DNA of 64,000 bases from Salinisphaera sp. Q1T1-3 (GTDB taxonomy: Bacteria > Pseudomonadota > Gammaproteobacteria > Nevskiales > Salinisphaeraceae), in the NCBI RefSeq assembly GCF_003602005.1, contig NZ_QZWD01000007.1, positions 124,001-188,000 of the forward strand, written 5' to 3'. Under the pieces are notes generated by a model, which was not told where the DNA came from, ran no database searches, and was given only the letters and a program-made list of their open reading frames with translations. Position numbers and translations under genes: made by a program. Positions within the stretch are counted from its first letter, which is position 1; the number at the start of each line of letters is the position of its first letter. This document shows, in pieces, positions 39,896-48,433 of this stretch.

Positions 39896-39929
39896 GAAGG
39901 CTTCGGCCGCTGGTGCGGCCGAAGCCTTC
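39896..39929 (+). terminator. Perfect 15-bp stem after rpmE2
   Basis: GAAGGCTTCGGCCGC (39896-39910) pairs without mismatch with 39915-39929 around a TGGT tetraloop. Together with the hairpin before it this makes a strong 3' structure, probably a terminator or mRNA protector for rpmE2. The rest of the gap to 40144 shows no gene. Confidence 0.55.
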
Positions 39930-40144
39930 GTGCGTCTGTAATCTGCGTGTCGTGACCTGTGTAACCCGGTGATCGCGGGGCTGTCGGCTGAATTGCTTGT
40001 TTGTAGGCGTGCTGGCAGCGGCTTCCGACAGCTTCCAGTAGAAATCTGGACACGGCGCACAGGATCACGCGGCCCGCGGATCAGTCGTCTGGCGTGTGTC
40101 GTCGAAAGCGGCGGGCCGTGGCTCGTTCGCGGATATGAGATCGA

Positions 40145-40891
40145 TCAGGCGGTTTCCTGCGCGTCGGCGCGTTTGGCGGCCTTGTGGTCCGTTTCGTCGG
40201 CGCCGAGCTGCCAGTAGCTCGAAATGTACAGGGCCTCACGCGGCAGGCCGCGCTCCTCGCGGAAATGCGTGCGCAGGCGGCGCATGCCCGAGAATTCGCA
40301 GGCCGCCCAGACCGCGGGCCGCCCTGGACGCCAGGCCAGCTCGCGCACGGCGTCGACAAGCAGGTCGGGGCGCCGGCCGGGCGACGGGTTGATGCGCCAG
40401 TCGATCGTCAGCCCCGCCGGTGCGTCCAGGGGCTGAATATCCGCTTCGTCATGTACTTCGATGACGGCATGGCCGCAGGCCTCACGTGGCAGGGTCTCGA
40501 TGTTGGCGCCGATCGCAGGCAGCGCTGTCATGTCCCCGACCAGCAGGAACCAGTCGGCCGTGGCATCGACGCGCTTGGCCGGGCCGGGGCCGCCGATGTC
40601 GATGGTGGCGCCCGGCTCGACCGCTTCCGCCCAGCGCGATGCCGGCCCGCCGTGGGTGTGGCGGACGAAATCGATATCCACGGCATCGGCGCGCTGATGA
40701 CGGATGGTGTAGGTGCGCAGCAGCGGGCGCTCGCTGTGCGCCTGCGCGAAATGCAGTTTCACGTAGGCGCTTTCCTGCTCGGCGGGAAAGTCGGCCATGC
40801 CGTCGCCGCCGAGCGTGATGCGTCGCATGCCGGGGGTGAGGAGGCGGTTGTCGAGCACGGTGAAACGACGGGGGGCGGGTCTATTGGGCAT
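40145..40891 (-). CDS. Siderophore-interacting (ferric-siderophore reductase) protein, ViuB/SIP family
   Basis: SIP-family proteins are cytosolic flavoenzymes that reduce iron from ferric siderophores. The 248-residue protein has the FAD-binding R-T-Y-T at 59-62, a ferredoxin-reductase-like domain, and the C-terminal W-A-A-C-E-F-S-G-M-R-R-L-R followed by Y-I-S-S-Y-W, hallmarks of the group. Its start at 40891 overlaps the end of the upstream MarR-family gene by 11 bases, so both come from one mRNA. No siderophore receptor or synthesis gene is next to it. Confidence 0.9.
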   Translation of the reverse strand: MPNRPAPRRFTVLDNRLLTPGMRRITLGGDGMADFPAEQESAYVKLHFAQAHSERPLLRTYTIRHQRADAVDIDFVRHTHGGPASRWAEAVEPGATIDIGGPGPAKRVDATADWFLLVGDMTALPAIGANIETLPREACGHAVIEVHDEADIQPLDAPAGLTIDWRINPSPGRRPDLLVDAVRELAWRPGRPAVWAACEFSGMRRLRTHFREERGLPREALYISSYWQLGADETDHKAAKRADAQETA

Positions 40892-41327
40892 CGGCGGGTC
40901 CGGGTTCAAGGTTGGCGATCATGGCGTCAGCGGCCTGGGTGAAGATCGCGAGCGTCTCCGAGCTCAGGCCGGCGGCCATGCGGTCACCGGCTGCTTCTTC
41001 GATGCCGGCGATGCGTTGTCGGAGCGCGCGGCCTTCGGCGGTCAGTCGGAGATGGCGGCTGCGACTGTCTTTTGGGTTCGGGGCGTCTGTCACGAGCCCC
41101 TCGGCGCGCAGGCTCTGCAAGAGCCGGGTGATGCGGCCCTTGTCCTGACGCATGCGTGTACCGACTGCGCCGGCGGTGGCTTGCTCGAGTCCGGCGATAC
41201 TTTTCAGCACCCGAATCTGGGACACCGTCAGCGCGATACCGGCTTCGGCATAACCGTCACGCAATGCGCGTTTATAGGCGTGCATCAGATGGTGCAGGGT
41301 CTCGCCGGTCGGCGAATGGCGGCTCAT
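40881..41327 (-). CDS. MarR-family transcriptional regulator
   Basis: This 148-residue winged-helix protein (from the ATG at 41327) has the MarR layout: dimer helices at both ends and a DNA-binding core including VSQIRVLKSIAGLEQATAG and the D-K-G-R-I-T-R-L-L-Q-S-L recognition helix, with a wing at D-S-R-S-R-H-L-R-L-T. The open frame goes up to 41366 but that part overlaps a strong palindrome, so the later start is preferred. It is co-transcribed with the siderophore-reductase gene and probably represses both. Its signal (iron, a siderophore or another ligand) is unknown. Confidence 0.88.
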   Translation of the reverse strand: MSRHSPTGETLHHLMHAYKRALRDGYAEAGIALTVSQIRVLKSIAGLEQATAGAVGTRMRQDKGRITRLLQSLRAEGLVTDAPNPKDSRSRHLRLTAEGRALRQRIAGIEEAAGDRMAAGLSSETLAIFTQAADAMIANLEPGPADAQ

Positions 41328-41346
41328 GGCACGGCATGCTGTCATC

Positions 41347-41373
41347 GATATGGTTGATATTGTCAACTATATC
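41347..41373 (-). promoter_or_regulatory. Palindromic operator before the MarR-family gene
   Basis: GATATGGTTGA (41347-41357) and TCAACTATATC (41363-41373) form an inverted repeat matching at 10 of 11 positions, with the core GTTGA-n5-TCAAC. It sits 20 bases upstream of the preferred MarR start, the usual place for a MarR autoregulatory operator. Confidence 0.6.
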
Positions 41374-41550
41374 GCGAGGCGTGGCAATCCTCGGATGATG
41401 GGGTGGTCATGTTGGTTGTCGCGGTGCCGGGCGCCACCACGGGCGCTGACGGTGATGCCCATGTCTTGCCGGTCGCGGTGGGTATGACAGCAGAGGCGCG
41501 TCGCGCGTTGTTAAAATAGGCGCCTTTCGCGCTGCCCGAGGCTTTCTGCC

Positions 41551-42972
41551 ATGTCCGTCGTCACTCGTTTCGCCCCCAGCCCCACCGGTTATCTGCATGT
41601 CGGCGGCGCTCGTACGGCGTTGTATTCCTGGCTGTATGCGAAACGCCGCGGTGGACGTTTCGTTCTGCGCATCGAGGACACCGATCGCGAACGCTCCACC
41701 GACGACGCCGTGCAGGTGATTCTCGATGCCATGAACTGGCTGGGCCTGGATCACGACGGCGAGATCGCTTATCAGACCCAGCGTTTCGATCGATATGCCG
41801 AGGTCATCGAGCAGCTGCTGGCCGAGGGCAAGGCCTATCGTTGTTATGCCAGCGCTGAAGATGTCGAAGCGATGCGCGAGTCGGCCCGGGCGCGGGGCGA
41901 AAAGCCGAAATACGACGGCACGTGGCGTCCCATGCCGGGCAAGACCCTGCCCGAGCCGCCGGCGGGTGTGGAGCCGGTGATCCGGTTCGCCACGCCGCTA
42001 TCGGGCACGACGGTGATCCCCGATCTGGTCAAGGGCGACATCACCATCAGCAACACCGAGCTGGACGATCTCGTCATCGCCCGGGCCGACGGTACGCCGA
42101 CCTATAATTTCTGTGTGGTCGTCGACGATATGGACATGGGCATCACGCATGTCATCCGCGGCGATGATCACGTCAACAATACGCCGCGTCAGATCAATAT
42201 CCTGAAGGCTCTGATCGGCGACGAGGCCGACCTGCCGGCCTATGCCCATGTGCCGATGATTCTCGGCCCCGATGGCAAGCGCCTGTCCAAACGACACGGC
42301 GCCGTTGGCGTGATGACGTTTCGCGACATGGGCATCCTGCCGGGGGCGCTGCTCAATTATCTGGTGCGCCTGGGCTGGGCGCATGGGGATCAGGAAATCT
42401 TCACGCGTGACGAAATGATCGCGCATTTCGATATCGCCAATGTTCAGGGCGGCGCCTCGACGTTCGATCCGGAAAAGCTGACCTGGGTGAACCAGGAGCA
42501 CATCAAGGCGGCAGAACCGGCCGATCTGGTCGATGAGCTGGCCTTTCATCTGGCGCGCCACGACATTCAGGATCTGTCGGCCGCGCGTCTGGCCGAGATT
42601 GCGGCGGTCCAGCAGGCCCGATGCAAGACCATGGCCGAGATGGCCGAGGCGAGCCTGTTCCTGTTCTCGGCACCCGCCGAGTACGATGCCAAGGCAGTGA
42701 AAAAGCACATCAAGACCGCGACACCGGCCCTGCTTGCAGATGTGCACGGGGCGCTTTCAGACCTGGCCGAGTGGCAGGGGGCCGCGATCACGGAAGCGGT
42801 GCGCGGTGTGGCCGAGGCCAACGAAGTCGGCATGGGCAAGGTCGCCCAGCCGATTCGCATCGCCCTGACGGGCGGCCCTGTATCGCCGTCGATCGACGAC
42901 ACGCTGGTTCTGCTGGGGCGCGATGCCACCCTGGCGCGCCTGCAGACCGCCGTGGACGTGTTCGACCAGTAG
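41551..42972 (+). CDS. gltX: Glutamate--tRNA ligase
   Basis: GltX charges tRNA-Glu. It is 473 residues (E. coli 471). The HIGH equivalent H-V-G-G is at 16-19 after FAPSPTGYL, and K-R-L-S-K-R-H-G at 243-250 is the second signature. The conserved I-E-D-T-D-x-x-R and the C-terminal anticodon-binding helical domain are in place. A TTAAAAT -10-like stretch lies 35 bases upstream. A separate GlnRS is encoded at 2.1 kb, so this enzyme is expected to be glutamate-specific. Confidence 0.97.
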   Translation: MSVVTRFAPSPTGYLHVGGARTALYSWLYAKRRGGRFVLRIEDTDRERSTDDAVQVILDAMNWLGLDHDGEIAYQTQRFDRYAEVIEQLLAEGKAYRCYASAEDVEAMRESARARGEKPKYDGTWRPMPGKTLPEPPAGVEPVIRFATPLSGTTVIPDLVKGDITISNTELDDLVIARADGTPTYNFCVVVDDMDMGITHVIRGDDHVNNTPRQINILKALIGDEADLPAYAHVPMILGPDGKRLSKRHGAVGVMTFRDMGILPGALLNYLVRLGWAHGDQEIFTRDEMIAHFDIANVQGGASTFDPEKLTWVNQEHIKAAEPADLVDELAFHLARHDIQDLSAARLAEIAAVQQARCKTMAEMAEASLFLFSAPAEYDAKAVKKHIKTATPALLADVHGALSDLAEWQGAAITEAVRGVAEANEVGMGKVAQPIRIALTGGPVSPSIDDTLVLLGRDATLARLQTAVDVFDQ

Positions 42973-43076
42973 CGTTCGGCGGGGCAGTCGCCTCGACGGG
43001 CGCGTGTGTCGGCGTAGCGCTCGTCTATCGACTCGGTAATGCCGATAGCGCAATACCATAACGCGCGTGCTATCGT

Positions 43077-43097
43077 TACAATGCTTGTTCAATTGTA
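43077..43097 (+). promoter_or_regulatory. Candidate ArsR/SmtB-type operator
   Basis: TACAAT and ATTGTA form a dyad across nine bases (43077-43097), just 9 bases before the ATG of the ArsR-family gene. ArsR/SmtB sensors typically bind AT-rich interrupted dyads over their own promoter. The half-site spacing is only roughly right, so confidence is modest. Confidence 0.45.
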
Positions 43098-43106
43098 GAG
43101 GTCTGC

Positions 43107-43418
43107 ATGGCCACGACAGTGCACATCACGCTCGAGACCGGGCGTGCCGATCGCCTGGCCGAGATGTTCCGGCTGTTGGGCGAGCCGAACCGCCTGTCGC
43201 TGGTCTATGCCTGTCTCGAGGCGCCGCAGAGTGTGGCCACGCTGGCCGAGCAGATCGATATCTCCATGTCGCTGGCCAGCCATCATCTGCGATTGCTGCG
43301 GGCCGCGCGCCTCCTGCGAGCCGAACGACGCGGCAAGCAGGTGTTCTATGTCGCGGCCGACGACCATGTGCAGCGGGTGTTGCGCGACATGATCGAGCAT
43401 CATGACGAAGAGGACTAG
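43107..43418 (+). CDS. ArsR/SmtB-family metal-sensing repressor
   Basis: The 103-residue winged-helix protein has the ArsR core L-L-G-E-P-N-R-L-S-L and the recognition helix M-S-L-A-S-H-H-L-R-L-L. The C-terminal helix carries the alpha-5 metal site: D85-x-H87-x10-H98-x2-E101, as in zinc sensors SmtB and CzrA. There is no alpha-3 cysteine pair, so arsenic or cadmium sensing is less likely. The CDF exporter gene follows three bases later. The simplest reading is zinc-released repression of the exporter and of itself. Confidence 0.9.
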   Translation: MATTVHITLETGRADRLAEMFRLLGEPNRLSLVYACLEAPQSVATLAEQIDISMSLASHHLRLLRAARLLRAERRGKQVFYVAADDHVQRVLRDMIEHHDEED

Positions 43419-43421
43419 ACC

Positions 43422-44399
43422 ATGAGTCGGCTTCACGCACAGGCGCATGATCATCACGACCACGACCATGGCGATGGTTGCGCGCACGCCCACGCTCTCG
43501 GCGGTCATCACCACCACGGCAGCGGCCGCGTGCTCGTTTTCTCGTTGTGCTTCACCCTGGTCTTTGCCGTCGTCGAACTGGTCGGTGGCTGGGTGTCGGG
43601 GTCCCTGGCCCTGATGTCGGACGCCGGGCATATGTTCACCGATAGCTCGTCATTGGCGATCGGTGCCGTGGCGGCCTGGCTGGCGCGGCGACCGGCTTCG
43701 CGCGTGCATTCCTTCGGGCTGCAGCGTGCCGAGGTGCTCGGCGCGCTGGTCAATGCCGTATTGATGATCGGGGTGGTGGTGGCGATTGCGGTCTCGGCCA
43801 TCGACCGGCTGTTCTCGCCTGCGCCCGTGACCGGGGGCATGGTCCTCGTGATCGCGGGCCTGGGCCTGCTGGTCAATCTGATCATCGGTTTCATCCTGCT
43901 GCGCGGCGAGCAGACGATGAACGTGCGAGGCGCGCTGTTGCACGTCATGGGGGATCTGGCCGGCTCGGTGGCGGCCATGGTTGCCGGTATCGTCATCATG
44001 GCCACGGGCTGGACCCCGATCGATCCGATTCTCTCGCTGTTCGTCAGCCTGTTGATCGCGATTTCGGCCTTTCCCCTATTGCGCGACGTGCTGCGGGTGC
44101 TCATGGAGGGCGTGCCGCGGGATGTCGATACCGGACACGTCAGCCGGGCGCTGATCGATGTCGAGGGCGTGCGCTCGGTCCACGATCTGCACGTCTGGAC
44201 GTTGTCCTCCAGTCAGCGCGCGCTCGCTGCACATGTGGAAATCGCGCGACTGGCCGAGTGGGAGACGATCCTGCCGCGGCTTCAGACCATGCTCGCCGAG
44301 CGTTTCGCGATCACGCATACCACGTTGCAGCCGGAAGGCCGGGATACGGCGGACAGCTGCGGTCGTGGCCAGCATTGCGGAGTGGCAAGCGCCGGCTAG
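43422..44399 (+). CDS. CDF-family zinc/cation efflux protein (CzcD/ZitB-like)
   Basis: This 325-residue cation diffusion facilitator exports Zn2+ (and often Cd2+ or Co2+) in exchange for protons. The N-terminus is extremely His-rich: 12 histidines in the first 32 residues. Six membrane helices follow, with the two metal motifs H70-x3-D74 in helix 2 (SDAGHMFTD) and H174-x3-D178 in helix 5, and a cytosolic C-terminal domain with H-D-L-H-V-W-T. The gene forms a two-gene unit with the ArsR-type sensor. Confidence 0.94.
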   Translation: MSRLHAQAHDHHDHDHGDGCAHAHALGGHHHHGSGRVLVFSLCFTLVFAVVELVGGWVSGSLALMSDAGHMFTDSSSLAIGAVAAWLARRPASRVHSFGLQRAEVLGALVNAVLMIGVVVAIAVSAIDRLFSPAPVTGGMVLVIAGLGLLVNLIIGFILLRGEQTMNVRGALLHVMGDLAGSVAAMVAGIVIMATGWTPIDPILSLFVSLLIAISAFPLLRDVLRVLMEGVPRDVDTGHVSRALIDVEGVRSVHDLHVWTLSSSQRALAAHVEIARLAEWETILPRLQTMLAERFAITHTTLQPEGRDTADSCGRGQHCGVASAG

Positions 44400-45066
44400 G
44401 GCTTTCGTGCGAGTCCGCGCCAGGCGCGCGTCCTGAAATCGACGATGGGGCAAGACGAGGCCGTCGCACGCATCGCGTGCGGTTCTGCGTCAGTGTGCCG
44501 GAACGCTGGATTGCCGTATCGAAGTGTCACCTGACCACAGGATGAGGCCGGACGCCGTGCATGTTCGGTCCCCTGATCGTTGGTAGCGGCAGATCGGTGT
44601 GACGCTGGCTCAGGCTGTATCCGCACAGCCCGGATGTCGGAAAAAGTATCGTGCCGGGGCATGGCGGTGTCGCTCGATCGCAGCGTATTCCGGTGTCGTT
44701 TTGACAAGGCGGGGATGTCGCGCTCGGCGCGTTGGTTCGCCCCTCGAAGCGATGCGAAATCCGTGCGTCTTTCTCGTCAGCAGCAGGGCATGGCCGGGCA
44801 CGCTACGGACCGAAAACACCGGATCGCGTCCATGACGATCGGATTGTGCTTCTTTAACTTATCGTTATGTTATAGAGTTTCTTTAAGCGAAAAGTCACAT
44901 CCGCCGCTGGGTGCCGGTCTGGCACGCGCTGTCGCATCGGGCGCGGTCAGCCGGGACGATTGTCCAGCGACGACGGTTTATACAGGCGATCGGAAGCGCG
45001 AGCGCAATGCGATGCGCGTATCGAAAGGCGTCTAGCCGGGCGTCAAATTCACAGGAAACAATCAGC
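44400..45066. other. Non-coding region upstream of the ZnuD-like receptor
   Basis: This 667-base region has no supportable gene; short frames in it share no family features. The last 200 bases are AT-richer and hold a Zur-like box and probable promoter for the receptor gene. I see nothing specific in 44400-44820. Confidence 0.5.
44864..44876 (+). promoter_or_regulatory. Zur-box-like site upstream of the ZnuD-like receptor
   Basis: GTTATGTTATAGA matches the gammaproteobacterial Zur palindrome GTTATA-n-TATAAC at 9 of 12 positions. It lies in an AT-rich stretch about 190 bases before the receptor ATG. It is the weakest of the three such sites in the window. Confidence 0.45.
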
Positions 45067-47115
45067 ATGCGTCGTTTTTCGTTGTGGTTGTCGGCCAGCG
45101 TGGCCGGCATTCTGATCAATCCGGCCATGGCCACGGCGCAGTCGGCCGCGGTGCCGGTAGCGCCGGCCGACCCGGATACGCCGGTGACAAAACTGTCGCC
45201 GATCAGCGTTCAGGCGCTGGCTTTTCCGGTGCCGCCGGAACAGGCGATCGCCCCGGTCGCGGTCGTCGACGGTACGGCACTGATACGAAGACGCAGCGAA
45301 ACATTGGGCGAGACATTGTCGGGCGTGCCGGGTATCTCGACGGCCGATTTCGGGGCCGGTGTCGGCCGTCCGGTCATTCGCGGCTTGTCCGGCGCGCGGG
45401 TCCGCGTACAGGAGAACGGGCTGTCCTCGGCGGATGTCTCGACGCTCAGCCAGGATCATGCGGTGACGATCGACCCCTATTCGGCCAAACGCATCGAAGT
45501 GCTCAAGGGCCCGTCGACATTGCTATACGGTTCCGGGGCGATCGGCGGTGTGGTCAATGTCGTCAGCGATCGCATTCCCGATGCCGTCCCGGATGCTGGC
45601 ATCAGCGGCTCGGCAGCGCTCGAGCGCGGCGATTCCACGCTGGGCACGCGTCTCGAACATCTGGACGTGACGGCCGGGCACGGGCCGATGGCCGTCAACC
45701 TGCAGGGGCTGCGTCGCCTGACCGACGATTACCGTGCGAACGACAATCGCCCGATCGACAACAGCGCTACCGATACCACCAACTACAGCGGCGGCGCATC
45801 CTACGTCGGGGACTGGGGCTATGTCGGTGGCGCCGCCGGGCATTTCGGTCGGACCTACGGTGTGCCTGGCGAAGAGTCGCATATCCACATGACCGAAAAC
45901 CGCTACGATCTGCGCGGTGAGTTCAATGACCTCGTGCCCGGTTTCTCGACCATCGAATTCGCGGGTGCCTATACCGACTATCGCCATACCGAAGGCGAAG
46001 CCGTGCCGGACGAGATCTTCGACAACAACGAAACAGAATTCCGTCTGGCCGGTACCCATGTACCCTGGCACGGTTTCACCGGCACCGTCGGGCTGCAGGG
46101 CTTCACCCGCGACTACCAGGCCTTCGGTGAGGCACGGACCTTCGTGCCGCCCACCACGACGGACTCGATCGCTGCCTTCTGGGTCGAGGAGCGACCGATC
46201 GGCGAGCGCTGGACCGTGCAGGGTGGGGCGCGCGTGGAATACAACAGGCAGAACACGAGCCAAGGCCGAACCGATACGGATGCGGTGCCCTATAGCCTTT
46301 CACTCGGCGCCAAGCGCACGATCGGCCAGGCCTATGTCGTGACAGCCAGCCTGGGCCACTACGAACGGGCGCCGTCGACCGAAGAGCTCTACAGCTTCGG
46401 CCCGCACGAGGCCACGCTGACCTACGAGCGCGGCAACCCGGACTTTTCGACCGAGAAATCCGAAAACGTCGAGCTGGGCTTTCGCAAGATCAACGGACGC
46501 GCGCGCTTCGATACATCGCTCTATTACACGCACTTCCATGATTTCATCTATCTCGCGTCGGTGGATCGAGGCCTCAACGCCGACGGCACGGGCGCATCGA
46601 GTCGTGACGGCCGGCCGGACTATGTCGATGATGAGGGCATGTTCGACCCGACCGGCGAATTCCAGCTGGTCGACTTCGCGGGCGGCAATGCCAATTTCTA
46701 CGGCGGTGAAGCCAAGGTCTCGTACGACTTGCTCACCGGTGTACGCCGGCTGACGGCGTCACTGCAGGGAGATTACGTGCGTGCTGAACTGGAAAGCGGG
46801 GAGAACCTGCCGCGAATCACGCCGGGCCGCTACGGCGCCGCACTGGATTACGAGGATACGCGCTGGACCGGGCATTTCTCGGTGCTGCAGAACAGCGCCA
46901 CCGATCATGCCGCACCGCTCGAGGCCGTCAGCGCGTCGTTCACGGAAATGGACGCCTTCGTCGGATTCAAGATTCCGAGTTTCGACAAGACGAAAGCGCT
47001 CGTCTATGTCCGTGGCGATAACCTGCTCGACGAGCGCATCGTGCGCCAGACTTCGTTCCTGCGGGTCCCGTTGGCCGGACGAGCGCTCTCGACCGGGATC
47101 AACGTGACGTTCTAG
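45067..47115 (+). CDS. TonB-dependent receptor, ZnuD-like
   Basis: This 682-residue outer-membrane receptor has a signal peptide (cleavage near residue 24), a TonB-box-like stretch and plug domain (about 45-175), then a 22-strand-type barrel. The plug reads V-I-R-G-L-S-G-A-R-V-R-V, then Q-D-H-A-V-T-I-D-P and V-L-K-G-P-S-T-L-L-Y-G-S-G-A-I-G-G, very like the zinc receptor ZnuD. The C-terminus has the barrel signature ending in Phe. The frame is open to 44911, but the ATG at 45067 gives the signal peptide. A Zur-like box upstream and the CDF exporter before it support zinc as substrate; heme or another metal complex remains possible. Confidence 0.85.
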   Translation: MRRFSLWLSASVAGILINPAMATAQSAAVPVAPADPDTPVTKLSPISVQALAFPVPPEQAIAPVAVVDGTALIRRRSETLGETLSGVPGISTADFGAGVGRPVIRGLSGARVRVQENGLSSADVSTLSQDHAVTIDPYSAKRIEVLKGPSTLLYGSGAIGGVVNVVSDRIPDAVPDAGISGSAALERGDSTLGTRLEHLDVTAGHGPMAVNLQGLRRLTDDYRANDNRPIDNSATDTTNYSGGASYVGDWGYVGGAAGHFGRTYGVPGEESHIHMTENRYDLRGEFNDLVPGFSTIEFAGAYTDYRHTEGEAVPDEIFDNNETEFRLAGTHVPWHGFTGTVGLQGFTRDYQAFGEARTFVPPTTTDSIAAFWVEERPIGERWTVQGGARVEYNRQNTSQGRTDTDAVPYSLSLGAKRTIGQAYVVTASLGHYERAPSTEELYSFGPHEATLTYERGNPDFSTEKSENVELGFRKINGRARFDTSLYYTHFHDFIYLASVDRGLNADGTGASSRDGRPDYVDDEGMFDPTGEFQLVDFAGGNANFYGGEAKVSYDLLTGVRRLTASLQGDYVRAELESGENLPRITPGRYGAALDYEDTRWTGHFSVLQNSATDHAAPLEAVSASFTEMDAFVGFKIPSFDKTKALVYVRGDNLLDERIVRQTSFLRVPLAGRALSTGINVTF

Positions 47116-47594
47116 TTGAGATCAGTATTTGCCCGCGCCCGGAGTGAGCCGCCAATGCGATGCAAGCCCTGCCAGGGGATGTTGATGCGTCGTTCGAGTT
47201 CGCGCCGAGCGCTTCTGAAAATTCAGGATAAGCGTGTGGCGAGGCGTGCCTCGCATGGCCTTTGATGCTGTGCGGGCAGGGGGGGCGTCATGTCGCCCAT
47301 GGCTGTGCGCTGGTTGCGAAAGGCTGCGCTGCCCAAAGGTTGATCGAAGGCGTTCCGTGATGCCGCCTGTCTTGGCAGTGATGCGTCCAGAGTCTTGACG
47401 TGTGTTATCTGATACGACTTGCGTCTGATTACCAAGGCAGCACGCCGGTGAAGATCATCGGGCCATGGAAAGCACGTACCGGCACAGACGCCGATCGCCC
47501 GCGGCAGATACGCGAGGCATTCGCCTGAAAGACATCCTCGATACAGTCGGGATAAACCCGGCCGCCATTGCGTCGCCCGGTATCGGTCCGGGCG
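47116..47594. other. Gene-free gap between the receptor and sulfotransferase genes
   Basis: These 479 bases lie between convergent genes and show no recognisable coding frame. A short perfect repeat GCGAGGC-gt-GCCTCGC occurs at 47239-47254. I see nothing else of note. Confidence 0.5.
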
Positions 47595-48299
47595 TCAGTT
47601 GACGTCGCCACGCGCCGTGCTGTTATCAATCTGGTCGATCAAAGCATAGTCATCGGCATAGAAGGCCGCGATGCGTTCGCGTGTGGCGGGTGCGATGGTG
47701 GTGCCGCTTGTGCTCGCAGCCGTTGTGTTCTCGCGCCCAATGTGTTGTTTCAGGCCCAGTTTGGAGAAGACGTAACGGGCATCCCGATCAAATGTTTCCA
47801 TCCGGCCGAGAAAATCCACCTTGATGTGTCCGCGATTGTCACAAACGAAATATGTCTGCGGGTAGAGCAGCAGCTTGTCTCGGTAGAGACGGCGAGGCAG
47901 GCCTTCGGCAACAAAGGTGTCGAAGTCGGGATATTGTGCGATGTCTTCGGCGACCTCGAGATCCCAGTCCGCGCCGTTGCCGCCGGCGCATAGATAGTGA
48001 TAGGCGCTGTGCAAGCGCGATGTCGGATCGCGCAGGAATGCGAACTTGAAGTAGCGGCTGAATTTCTTCGGATTGGCTTCTTCGTAGACGGACCAGGGCA
48101 GATGGGTGCGTCCCTTGGCCGAAGCACCCAGAGCTCGGCGTATCGAAGTGCCGCCGTTCTTGGGGATATGAACAAAAACACACCGGTTTCTGTTCATGTA
48201 CGAATAGTAGGGAAAACGGCTCTCCCAGATCGGTCGATACAACCGACGTCGAAGCCGTTTGGCGAGCGCTAGGGCCGGCGTGTTTTCCAAGCTCGTCAT
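47595..48299 (-). CDS. Sulfotransferase family 2-like protein
   Basis: The 234-residue protein (from the ATG at 48299; a TTG-started frame goes to 48359) has the 5'-phosphosulfate loop F-V-H-I-P-K-N-G-G-T-S at 42-52 and the 3'-phosphate site F-L-R-D-P-T-S-R-L-H-S-A-Y at 88-100. Such enzymes transfer sulfate from PAPS onto sugars or other acceptors, often surface polysaccharide. It lies downstream of sat on the same strand, across a 134-base gap with a hairpin, and sat supplies the first step toward PAPS. The acceptor is unknown. Base composition is slightly AT-richer than its neighbours. Confidence 0.82.
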   Translation of the reverse strand: MTSLENTPALALAKRLRRRLYRPIWESRFPYYSYMNRNRCVFVHIPKNGGTSIRRALGASAKGRTHLPWSVYEEANPKKFSRYFKFAFLRDPTSRLHSAYHYLCAGGNGADWDLEVAEDIAQYPDFDTFVAEGLPRRLYRDKLLLYPQTYFVCDNRGHIKVDFLGRMETFDRDARYVFSKLGLKQHIGRENTTAASTSGTTIAPATRERIAAFYADDYALIDQIDNSTARGDVN

Positions 48300-48370
48300 C
48301 GCGATATCAGATCGAATACCCTTCGACCGTAGATCGGAATGCAGCGCATGGCAATCCAACGATGGGTTAA

Positions 48371-48399
48371 CGCCCTGCCCGGAAGATGCGGACAGGGCG
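48371..48399 (-). terminator. Hairpin between sat and the sulfotransferase gene
   Basis: CGCCCTG (48371-48377) pairs with CAGGGCG (48393-48399). On the minus strand the hairpin follows the sat stop by about 35 bases and is followed by TTAACCC. It could be a weak terminator limiting read-through into the sulfotransferase gene. Confidence 0.4.
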
Positions 48400-48433
48400 T
48401 GGTGTCGCCGGGCGGATGGTCAGCGCGGCGGCA

